A stretch of DNA of 64,000 nucleotides, from positions 22,933 to 86,932 of the forward strand of contig JANNDY010000150.1 of assembly GCA_031378345.1 (NCBI GenBank), in the 5' to 3' direction. Shown piece after piece: positions 20,193-27,866 of the stretch. Position numbers and translations under genes: made by a program. Each line of letters opens with the position of its first letter. The stretch's first letter is position 1. This DNA is from Emticicia sp031378345 (GTDB lineage Bacteria; Bacteroidota; Bacteroidia; Cytophagales; Spirosomataceae). The notes under the pieces are model-generated. The model ran no database searches. It was not told the origin of the DNA and worked only from the letters and a program-made list of their open reading frames with translations.

Positions 20193-22559
20193 ATGATACG
20201 CAATTACCTAAAAATCGCCTTTCGCAGTCTTTGGAAAAACAAACTTTTTTCATTTATCAATATTTTTGGCTTGGGTTTGGCGATGGCGATTTGTCTTTTG
20301 TCTTTAATTCAGGTGCAAAATGTCTTTGAATTTGACAATTTTCACCCTTTTCCTGAAAGAACTTTCAGAATTTTGACCGATTCAAAAGATGAAAAAGGTA
20401 AACTTCATGCACATGCTTCTTCGCCTTTTTTGTTGTCCGAAAAACTCAAAAATGAGTATGGCGGCATCGAAAAATCGGCTCGAATGATTCGTTATTTTCA
20501 TGGAGAAATGAACAATCGAATCAAAACACTCAATGTAAATGGCATTTATGTGGACCCAGAATTTTTTGAGATTTTTGGTTTTCCATTAGAAAAAGGCTCG
20601 CCCGCCATTGAGCCTCGAACTGTGGTGCTAAATCACGAAACAGCACAAAAGTTTTTTGGCGATACAAACCCTGTCGGACAAACTATTACGCACCGAGATT
20701 TGGGCATTTTTACGGTTTCGGGAGTTTTGAAACCTTACAAACTTCGTGGCACACATTTCAGAAGCGATTTGATGGTTTCGATGGCAACTTTTTCAATGTT
20801 GAATAAAGATAAAACCGAACTAAAATCTTGGAAAAACTACGATACTTATACCTTTGTTTTGCTTCAAAAAAATACAAAACCCGAAGCTCTCGACCATGCT
20901 TTGGGCGAGATTGCGTCGCAAAATAAAAAGGACATTGATTTCGGAAAACAAAGCCACAGCTATCGTCCACAAGCAATTAGTGATATTTCACCTGATTTTG
21001 AAAACTTAGAAGACAATGCCTACGTGGACACAGTTACCGATTTGGCGGTCAATTTTTGGATGGCTCTGGTCATCATTATTTTGGCGGGTTTCAATTATAC
21101 AAACCTTACTTTGGCGAAGTCTTTGAATCGAGCAAAAGAGGTCGGTGTCAGGAAAGTTTCGGGGGCGGTTAGAGGTCAATTAATGCTGCAATTTCTTGTG
21201 GAAGCTACGATTTTGGCACTTTTTGCCCTGTTGGTGGCATTCGTGGTTTTGCGACTTATCAAGCAATTTGTTCATGCTTCATGGATTACTTGGGAGGTTG
21301 ATAACCTGTGGATTATGTGGGCATTTTTTGTTGGTTTTGCAATTTTGTCGGGCTTTATGGCGGGTGTTTTACCTGCACGAATTTTGTCGAGTTTTCAACC
21401 TGTCCAGGTACTAAAAGGCGAGTTGAGTCCCAGTACTTATGGTAAACTCAATCTTCGCAAAAGCCTTATTGTGATTCAATTTGTGGCAACGCTCGTTTTC
21501 ATGATTTTCATGACGACAATGTATAATCAGTTTGATTACATGGCGACCGAAAATGACAATTTTAACCGAAAAAATATCCTCAATGTTACGCTTGTAAACA
21601 ACGATTCTCAACTCATTTCCAACGAAATTTCCAGAATAATGGGCATTGAGCAAGTCGGCAAAACTTCCAGTCCGTTTGGCGGTGGGGCAAGTATGTGTTA
21701 TGTAAAGGAAAATCGGACTGCCAATAATTCGGCGGCACATTATTATTCGGTTGATAATCAGTTCATTGAAAACATGAAATTGACGTTTTTGGCAGGAAAA
21801 AATCTTCCTAAATCGTTGTCGGATTCGGCAACAAATTTTGTGGTTTTAAATGAAAAAGCCTTAAAAACGCTTCACCTTGGCACGCCGCAAGAAGCCATTG
21901 GCAAAGCTATTACGCTCAATAATACTTCCGAAGTTACGGTGATGGGCGTTGTAAAAGATTTTTGTTTTGGCAATTATCAAATGGAACTTACGCCATTAGT
22001 TTTGCAGTATAATCCTTCAAAATTTCAGGTTTTATCTATCAAAACTGCCGAAAATGTTTCCCAAACGATGCTTACTGCCGATATTGAAAAAGTATGGAAA
22101 CGCTATCACCCACATGATACGATGGTTTCGTCATGGTACGAAAAGCAACTTTATGAGCAATGGTTTCCAGGCGAAGACATGAAGTTTATGGGCATGATTT
22201 GCCTTTTCGGATTGGTAGTTGCCATCATGGGTTTGCTCGGCATGGTAACTTATAATGCCGAAAAGCGATTCAAAGAAATTGGCATCAGAAAAGTGATGGG
22301 AGCAACCGAATTTCAGATTGTAAACCTACTTTCTTGGGGATTTTTTAAACTCTTAATCATTGCCGCCGCCATAGCCGTACCGTTTGGGTATTTTTCAGGG
22401 TTTTTGTTTCTAAAACTTTTTACTTTCCCTGCCAGCATGAATTTGGGCTTGATAGTTTTATGCTTAATTTCAGTATTTTTGATTAGTATTTGTACGATAG
22501 GTTTCAAAGCCTATCAAGCAGCTTTGATGAACCCTGTGAAGAGTTTGAAGACAGAATAA
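20193..22559 (+). CDS. MacB/FtsX-like ABC transporter permease 9 (divergent member)
   Basis: 788 residues from the ATG at 20193, chosen because MIRNYLKIAFRSLWKNKLFSF matches its paralogs; an in-frame upstream codon at 20148 would add 15 poorly conserved residues. It is the most divergent copy: the second block reads LLGMVTYNAEKRFKEIGIRKVMGAT, the region after it (LLSWGFFKLL) lacks the usual LLSKDF, and the last helix region is LFTFPASMNLGLIVLCLIS instead of a FRTDISWW motif. Yet the last 12 residues are the shared ALMNPVKSLKTE. It is followed by a strong terminator at 22591. Confidence 0.9.
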   Translation: MIRNYLKIAFRSLWKNKLFSFINIFGLGLAMAICLLSLIQVQNVFEFDNFHPFPERTFRILTDSKDEKGKLHAHASSPFLLSEKLKNEYGGIEKSARMIRYFHGEMNNRIKTLNVNGIYVDPEFFEIFGFPLEKGSPAIEPRTVVLNHETAQKFFGDTNPVGQTITHRDLGIFTVSGVLKPYKLRGTHFRSDLMVSMATFSMLNKDKTELKSWKNYDTYTFVLLQKNTKPEALDHALGEIASQNKKDIDFGKQSHSYRPQAISDISPDFENLEDNAYVDTVTDLAVNFWMALVIIILAGFNYTNLTLAKSLNRAKEVGVRKVSGAVRGQLMLQFLVEATILALFALLVAFVVLRLIKQFVHASWITWEVDNLWIMWAFFVGFAILSGFMAGVLPARILSSFQPVQVLKGELSPSTYGKLNLRKSLIVIQFVATLVFMIFMTTMYNQFDYMATENDNFNRKNILNVTLVNNDSQLISNEISRIMGIEQVGKTSSPFGGGASMCYVKENRTANNSAAHYYSVDNQFIENMKLTFLAGKNLPKSLSDSATNFVVLNEKALKTLHLGTPQEAIGKAITLNNTSEVTVMGVVKDFCFGNYQMELTPLVLQYNPSKFQVLSIKTAENVSQTMLTADIEKVWKRYHPHDTMVSSWYEKQLYEQWFPGEDMKFMGMICLFGLVVAIMGLLGMVTYNAEKRFKEIGIRKVMGATEFQIVNLLSWGFFKLLIIAAAIAVPFGYFSGFLFLKLFTFPASMNLGLIVLCLISVFLISICTIGFKAYQAALMNPVKSLKTE

Positions 22560-22590
22560 TTTAAGTTGAACACTTGTCCATTATTGTACA

Positions 22591-22624
22591 AAACAATGTC
22601 CGATTTCGGACATTGTTTGACAAC
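22591..22624 (+). terminator. Rho-independent terminator after permease 9
   Basis: Perfect 13-base arms AAACAATGTCCGA and TCGGACATTGTTT with a two-base loop, followed within ten bases by a T-rich run. It splits the array into at least two transcripts. Confidence 0.75.
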
Positions 22625-22659
22625 TTCTTTTTTATAAAACACTGATAATCAAATACTTA

Positions 22660-22667
22660 TATTTTTG
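22660..22667 (+). promoter_or_regulatory. -7 box upstream of permease 10
   Basis: TATTTTTG fits TAnnTTTG exactly, 40 bp before the permease ATG and just after the terminator at 22591. No clear -33 TTG is seen at the usual distance. A CTGATAATCAA motif at 22642-22652 lies where a regulator could act. Confidence 0.35.
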
Positions 22668-22696
22668 GCATAGCATTGGATACCATTAAAGAAATT

Positions 22697-22714
22697 ATGA
22701 AAAAGCTATGCTAA
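22697..22714 (+). promoter_or_regulatory. Mini-ORF overlapping the start of permease 10
   Basis: ATG AAA AAG CTA TGC TAA encodes MKKLC, 11 bases out of step with the permease ATG at 22708. The AAG codon is a synonymous change relative to the AAA in the other two copies, compatible with selection on the peptide or simply with shared ancestry. Confidence 0.45.
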
Positions 22715-25101
22715 GAAATTATATCAAAATCGCCTTCCGCAATCTTGTAAAAAACAAGGTTTATTCTTTTATCAATATTTTTGGTCTTTCGGTAGGCATG
22801 GCAGTTGCTATGCTCATTGGGCTGTGGATTTTTGACGAAATGTCCGCCAATAAGCACCACAAAAACTACGGAAGTATCTACCAAGTAATGATGCACCAAA
22901 CTTTTGATGGGCATCGGGGTTCGCAATTGGCTTTGCCGTACCCAATGGGTGAGGAAATGAGAAACAAATACCCCGATTTTCAGGCAGTGGCGATGTGCGA
23001 TTGGGGAGCAAATCGCTCGTTGGTATTAGGCAATCAGAAGTTTTTGAAAGATGGACATTACATTGGTGCAGAAGCCATTGATATGTTTTCGCTCAATGTT
23101 TTGAATGGTGATAAAAATCCTTTGAAAGAACCTTATTCAATAGTTTTGACAGAAGAAACTGCCCAAACTATTTTTGGAAAACAAGATCCTATCGGCAAAA
23201 CCATAAGGGTAGATAATGTGGTAGATTTGAAAGTAACTGCCGTAGTTGCCAAACAACCTAAAAATGCCACACTACAATTTGATTATTTGATGCCATGGCT
23301 TCTGCAAGCAAAAATTCATCCTGAAAATATAAAAAGAGAAGAAACAAGTTGGGATAGTAATTCACATCAAGTTTTTGTGCAACTGAAAGAGGGAGTTTCG
23401 CCTGAAAAAACAAACGCCAAAATAAGAAATACGGTATTAAGTCATGTGAGTAATAATCAGTTAATGAAAACATCTATCAAGCCCGAAGTTTTTATTCACC
23501 CAATGGCAAAATGGAAATTATATTCGGAGTTTGAAAATGGTGTAAATACAGGTGGTTTTATCAAATATGTAAAGTTATTTGCGATTTTTGGCTTGTTTAT
23601 TTTGGTCATTGCTTGCATCAATTTTATGAATCTCAGTACGGCTCGCTCCGAAAAGCGTGCCAAAGAAGTAGGTGTTCGCAAAGCCGTTGGTTCGGGGCGT
23701 GAGCAACTCATCGGGCAGTTTTTGAGCGAATCACTTTTGATTGCTTTCTTGGCGTTGCTTTTGGCATTGGTTATTGTATTTGTTTCGTTGCCTTTCTTCA
23801 ATACCCTCACCGAAAAACTGATGACGATTCAATTCGGAAACCCTGTTTTTTGGGCAATAATGCTTATTTTCACCTTATTTACAGGACTTTTGGCAGGAAG
23901 TTATCCTGCACTTTATTTATCTTCGTTCAATCCAGTTCAGATTCTCAAAGGTGGCGTTCATATTGGAAAAGGTGCTTCTTTGCCACGCAAAATATTGGTT
24001 ATTACGCAATTTACATTTTCAATTGTGCTAATGATTGGTACAATTATCATTTATCAGCAAATACAATATGGCAAAAATCGCCCTATAGGATTTGACAATA
24101 AAGGACTAATTTCGGTGGGGAGTTCGACCGATTTAAACAAAAATTTTGAGTTACTCCGCACCGAATTATTGGCTTCGGGCGTGGTATCGTCTATTTGTAA
24201 ATCTAATTCGCCACCGACCCAAATTTGGAGCAATAGCAATGGCTGGAAATGGAAAAACTCAATACCAGAAGATGAAGGAGCTATTTTTAGTACCATTGCC
24301 ACAAGTTATGATTATACCCAAACATTAGGCATAAAACTCAAAGAAGGGCGTGATTTTTCAAGAGAATTTTCTACCGATTCGTCGGGCGTAATCTTGAATG
24401 AAGCTGCCGTCAAACGTATGGGTTTGAAAAACCCAATTGGCGAACTATTGAAATGGAATGGTGAAGACCGCAAAGTGGTAGGTGTCATTCCAGACATAAA
24501 CATGGACTCTCCCTTTCGCACAATTTCGCCCTTGACATTAGTTTTTAACAAAGATTGGTCAAATTGGGTAAATGTAAGAATAAACCCAAATGTTTCATCG
24601 TCAGAGGCGATTGCCAAAATGACACCAATTTTCGATAAATACAATCCTGGCTTTCCATTCGATTATAAATTTGCTGACTTAGAATATGCAAAAAAATTCA
24701 ATTATGAAGAATTGATAGGCAATTTGTCGTTGATTGTTTCGATTTTGGCAATTTTTATTTCATGTTTGGGTTTGTTTGGTTTGGCAAGTTTCATGGCAGA
24801 GCAACGAACCAAAGAAATTGGAATTCGTAAAGTTTTAGGAGCAAGTGTAGGCAATATTTGGGGCTTACTTTCGCAAGATTTTGTAAAATTGGTTATTATC
24901 TCTTGCCTTGTCGCTTCGCCAATTGCCTACTATGGAATGAGTCAATGGCTCGACGATTATAAAGATTATAAAATAAATATTGGGGCGGGTGTGTTTGTAG
25001 TTGTACTGATTTTGGCTTTGCTAATCACCTTACTAACAGTGAGTTATCAAGCAATTCGGGCAGCTTTGATGAATCCTGTGAAAAGTTTGAAGACGGAGTA
25101 A
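22708..25101 (+). CDS. MacB/FtsX-like ABC transporter permease 10
   Basis: 797 residues, last of the array. It groups with permeases 2 and 4: AMLIGLW in the first helix, EKRAKEVGVRKAVGS and EQRTKEIGIRKVLGAS coupling motifs, and the shared leader mini-ORF. The last periplasmic loop is unusual, DDYKDYKINIGAG in place of the FRTDISWW motif of most copies. The tail is ALMNPVKSLKTE. It appears to have its own promoter after the terminator at 22591, and a hairpin at 25106 ends the run before the Uma2 gene and the ATPase. Confidence 0.92.
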   Translation: MLRNYIKIAFRNLVKNKVYSFINIFGLSVGMAVAMLIGLWIFDEMSANKHHKNYGSIYQVMMHQTFDGHRGSQLALPYPMGEEMRNKYPDFQAVAMCDWGANRSLVLGNQKFLKDGHYIGAEAIDMFSLNVLNGDKNPLKEPYSIVLTEETAQTIFGKQDPIGKTIRVDNVVDLKVTAVVAKQPKNATLQFDYLMPWLLQAKIHPENIKREETSWDSNSHQVFVQLKEGVSPEKTNAKIRNTVLSHVSNNQLMKTSIKPEVFIHPMAKWKLYSEFENGVNTGGFIKYVKLFAIFGLFILVIACINFMNLSTARSEKRAKEVGVRKAVGSGREQLIGQFLSESLLIAFLALLLALVIVFVSLPFFNTLTEKLMTIQFGNPVFWAIMLIFTLFTGLLAGSYPALYLSSFNPVQILKGGVHIGKGASLPRKILVITQFTFSIVLMIGTIIIYQQIQYGKNRPIGFDNKGLISVGSSTDLNKNFELLRTELLASGVVSSICKSNSPPTQIWSNSNGWKWKNSIPEDEGAIFSTIATSYDYTQTLGIKLKEGRDFSREFSTDSSGVILNEAAVKRMGLKNPIGELLKWNGEDRKVVGVIPDINMDSPFRTISPLTLVFNKDWSNWVNVRINPNVSSSEAIAKMTPIFDKYNPGFPFDYKFADLEYAKKFNYEELIGNLSLIVSILAIFISCLGLFGLASFMAEQRTKEIGIRKVLGASVGNIWGLLSQDFVKLVIISCLVASPIAYYGMSQWLDDYKDYKINIGAGVFVVVLILALLITLLTVSYQAIRAALMNPVKSLKTE

Positions 25102-25105
25102 AATT

Positions 25106-25129
25106 GTTGTCAGTCGGGACACTGACAAC
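25106..25129. terminator. Hairpin after permease 10
   Basis: GTTGTCAGT and ACTGACAAC, perfect nine-base arms with a six-base loop. It lies between the converging stops of permease 10 and Uma2 gene B. No T-tract follows, so termination efficiency is uncertain. Confidence 0.5.
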
Positions 25130-25148
25130 GGCTGGGGGGAGAAGTAAT

Positions 25149-25574
25149 TTACAAAAGTGTGTCTAAATCAATAGCAAGAATATTGGAGTAAGAAACATCG
25201 GTATAAACGTGTCCAACACCTTTTTGATATTTCGACCAAAGTCCACGCACGTAATCATAAATAAAACCCTCTTCAATGCCGTAATCGTTATCCTCAATTA
25301 ATCGAATGATTTTTTTGAGGTCATTATTTAAACCATTGGGGTGGCAAATTTCGATGATAATTGGTGTACGAAAAGTTTCATTATCATAAAGCATGATATC
25401 AGGAACAGGGCTTGCTTGTCCTTCGTCTATTTGAGTTTCGGGTAAAGGTTCAAGTGTAATTTCGTGTACGTGGTAAAATAAATGCCCCAAACTCGCTGTC
25501 AATTTACTAATAATTCTCTGGTGTGCCTTTGGTGCATTAATGCCCATTTCAAAAACTGTTTCAGGATAATACAT
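25149..25574 (-). CDS. Uma2-like nuclease-fold protein B
   Basis: 141 residues from the ATG at 25574; a TTG two codons upstream is less likely. VPDIMLYDNE and PIIIEICHP resemble the Asp and Glu motifs of the Uma2/PD-(D/E)XK fold, followed by LKKIIRLIEDNDYGIEEGFIYDY, a helix and a strand in the expected order. It is shorter and more divergent than protein A. It is divergent from the ATPase gene with a 55-bp shared promoter region, the same arrangement as Uma2 A and permease 9. Confidence 0.65.
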   Translation of the reverse strand: MYYPETVFEMGINAPKAHQRIISKLTASLGHLFYHVHEITLEPLPETQIDEGQASPVPDIMLYDNETFRTPIIIEICHPNGLNNDLKKIIRLIEDNDYGIEEGFIYDYVRGLWSKYQKGVGHVYTDVSYSNILAIDLDTLL

Positions 25575-25591
25575 AGTCAAAATATTTTTAA

Positions 25592-25620
25592 CAAATATAA
25601 GATAATTTTCAAAAATTCAA
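25592..25620 (-). promoter_or_regulatory. Bacteroidota-type promoter of Uma2 gene B
   Basis: Minus strand TTG (25618-25620), 18 bases, TATATTTG (25592-25599). The -7 box and the flank (TTATATTTGTTAAAA) are nearly the same as at Uma2 gene A. Confidence 0.45.
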
Positions 25621-25629
25621 TCAAAATAA

Positions 25630-26292
25630 ATGATACAATTAAATAACATATCGAAATATTACACAGCGGGTTTTGGCAAAACTTATGTCTTGCGAAACAT
25701 CAATCTTAACATAAAAGAGGGCGAATTTGTTTCTATCATGGGGCCTTCTGGCTCAGGAAAATCCACACTACTTCATATCTTAGGACTTTTGGAAGAAGCC
25801 TCAGAAGGCCAATATTTATTTGAAGAAACACCCGTGCAGAAGCTTTCTGAAAAAAGACGTACCGAATTGCACCGAACCAGCATTGGTTTTGTGTTTCAGG
25901 CTTATCATTTGATTGACGAATTGACAGTTTATGAAAACATCGAAACGCCGCTTTTATACAAAGGTCAGAATTCGGCAGAAAGAAAAAGCCGAGTTGCTGA
26001 TATTTTAGATAGGTTTAACATTGTTGGAAAAAAAGACCTTTTTCCGTCGCAACTTTCAGGCGGACAGCAGCAATTGGTAGGCATTGCACGAGCGATTGTG
26101 GCTCAGCCAAAAATTATTTTTGCCGATGAACCAACAGGAAATCTTCACTCCGAACACGCCAAGCAAATCATGGAATTATTTAAAGAATTGAATCAAAAAG
26201 ATGGCGTAACGATAGTACAAGTAACACATTCAGAAGCAAACGCTGAGTATGGAAATAGAGTGATTAGATTGAAAGATGGATGGGCGGAGTAA
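25630..26292 (+). CDS. ABC transporter ATPase (LolD/MacB-type)
   Basis: 220 residues, a single nucleotide-binding domain. Walker A GPSGSGKST at 38-46, Q-loop Gln at 90 (FVFQ), signature LSGGQ at 142-146, Walker B IIFADE at 162-167 and switch His at 200 are all intact. The FVFQAYHLI segment and the single-domain size are typical of the MacB/LolD/FtsE ATPases that serve FtsX-fold permeases. It is the only ATPase gene in the window for ten permeases, so it most likely serves several or all of them. Residue 149 is Leu in QQQLVGIARA where Arg is usual (QQQRVAIARA). Confidence 0.93.
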   Translation: MIQLNNISKYYTAGFGKTYVLRNINLNIKEGEFVSIMGPSGSGKSTLLHILGLLEEASEGQYLFEETPVQKLSEKRRTELHRTSIGFVFQAYHLIDELTVYENIETPLLYKGQNSAERKSRVADILDRFNIVGKKDLFPSQLSGGQQQLVGIARAIVAQPKIIFADEPTGNLHSEHAKQIMELFKELNQKDGVTIVQVTHSEANAEYGNRVIRLKDGWAE

Positions 26293-26405
26293 AACTTTAA
26301 ATCCACACAACTCTCTGACTAAGTAAAATAACGAATTTAGAATGACGATTTACGAATACATAAAGCACTGATTATCAATAAGTTATGTAAAATTTTGGTT
26401 GCAAT

Positions 26406-26413
26406 TAATTTTG
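26406..26413 (+). promoter_or_regulatory. -7 box upstream of the TolC-like gene
   Basis: TAATTTTG is an exact TAnnTTTG, 49 bp before the start codon. A CTGATTATCAA motif lies upstream at 26368-26378, in the same relative position as before permease 10. Confidence 0.4.
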
Positions 26414-26462
26414 TCCAAAGACTTATAAGAATATTAAAATATTTTCGACTATTTGAATAACG

Positions 26463-27785
26463 ATGAAAAATACACTAAAACTATATTTAACTCTATCACT
26501 TTCTGCCATTTCATCAGCATTTGCACAAAAAATCTCACTGAAAGAATGTGTTGATGTTGCCATCAAAAATAACTTGACGTATCGAGAAAGTCAGATTTTA
26601 GGCGAAAGTGCCAATGTTGAGTTGTCGAGGGCTAAATCTCAGATTTATCCACGAATAGGTTTTGGTACGGGGCAAGATTTACGAGTTGGGCGAAGCATTG
26701 ACCGCTTTACCAATTCATTTATTGAAGAAGTTTATACGACCAATTACTTTGGTTTACAGGCAAATATGACGCTTTTCAATGGTTTTCAAATAAAAAATCA
26801 GGTTCGTCAAAATGAGTTTTTGCGTGATGCTGGAGCAAAAAATATTGAAGCCATAAAAAACCGAACGATTATTGGGGTTTTGCAAGCGTATTTGCAAGTG
26901 TTGGCTTCGCAAGAATTGTTGGAAGTAAGCAAGCAACAAGTAGAAACTTCAAAATCGCAAGTTGAGCGAATCAATAAGCAAATAGCGGCTGGCGTGGTTG
27001 GGCAATCGGAGCTTTTTCAAGTGCAATCTCAATTGGTCAATGATGAATTTTCGTTGGTTTCTTCACAAAATGCTAATAAAGCGGCACGCCTTGCATTGTT
27101 TCAATTGATGAATCAATCGGTGAATAATGCGATGGTTTTTGAGTCTTTAAAAGAAGATGTCTTGTTGTATAATGCTGATAATCAAGCTGTTGAACAAATA
27201 TTTGAGCAAGCTGTCAATAATTTTCCAGAAATAAAAGCTGGGGAATTACGCATGAAAAGTTTCGATAGCCAACTCAAAGCTACGCAAGCCAACACTTTGC
27301 CGCAAGTCAATCTTTCAGGAAATTACGGCACTTTTTATTCTTCTTCCAACAAGGCAGAAAACTATTTCACACAAATAAATGGTACTCGAAGTGGCTCGTT
27401 GAGTTTGGATATTAGTATTCCGATTTTGGGAAGATTACAAAATTCGCCACGAATTTCGGCAGTAAAAATTCAGCAACAATTGACACAAAATCAATTGAAT
27501 GTAACCAAACTTCAAATCAGACAAGCCATTGAGCAATCTTATCAATTGCTTTCCGCCGCTGCTGACCGATACAAAGTGGCGACAAATCAAGTCAATATTT
27601 TAGACCAAAATATCAAAGCCGTAGAAAGCAGAATCAATGCTGGAACGGTCAATTTTATTGAATATGTGTTAGCAAAAACAAATTTCGACCGAGCAAAATC
27701 CAATTTGGTTCAAGCAAAATACGAGTTTTTGTTGCAAAACACAATCTTAGATTTTTATAAAAATGGTTCTTGGAAAATTGAATAG
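26463..27785 (+). CDS. TolC-family outer-membrane efflux channel
   Basis: 440 residues. A Sec signal peptide (about 1-21, ending SAFA) is followed by two outer-membrane efflux repeats with long coiled-coil stretches (for example SKQQVETSKSQVERINKQIA and a second set near 375-425). In the family, trimers form a channel across the outer membrane and a tunnel through the periplasm. It starts 170 bp after the ATPase with its own probable promoter. With the ATPase and permeases it recalls a MacAB-TolC machine, but no periplasmic adaptor (MacA/HlyD) gene is present in the window. Confidence 0.9.
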   Translation: MKNTLKLYLTLSLSAISSAFAQKISLKECVDVAIKNNLTYRESQILGESANVELSRAKSQIYPRIGFGTGQDLRVGRSIDRFTNSFIEEVYTTNYFGLQANMTLFNGFQIKNQVRQNEFLRDAGAKNIEAIKNRTIIGVLQAYLQVLASQELLEVSKQQVETSKSQVERINKQIAAGVVGQSELFQVQSQLVNDEFSLVSSQNANKAARLALFQLMNQSVNNAMVFESLKEDVLLYNADNQAVEQIFEQAVNNFPEIKAGELRMKSFDSQLKATQANTLPQVNLSGNYGTFYSSSNKAENYFTQINGTRSGSLSLDISIPILGRLQNSPRISAVKIQQQLTQNQLNVTKLQIRQAIEQSYQLLSAAADRYKVATNQVNILDQNIKAVESRINAGTVNFIEYVLAKTNFDRAKSNLVQAKYEFLLQNTILDFYKNGSWKIE

Positions 27786-27788
27786 ACT

Positions 27789-27834
27789 AACGCTGGCAGG
27801 GGTTTAACCCACAGTGGAGCTGCCTGCCAGCGTT
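27789..27834. terminator. Palindromic element between convergent genes
   Basis: Perfect 12-base arms AACGCTGGCAGG and CCTGCCAGCGTT around a 22-base loop, between the stops of the TolC-like gene and the oxidoreductase. It can act in both directions; T-richness is modest, so it may also be a dispersed repeat. Confidence 0.6.
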
Positions 27835-27866
27835 CATTTTCTTAAATCTTAGAAAAATCACATTTT

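Noticed and set aside
1..25101. Permease array read as decayed duplicates
   Set aside because: All nine complete copies are open over full length with intact coupling motifs and normal start contexts; none shows a frameshift or stop.
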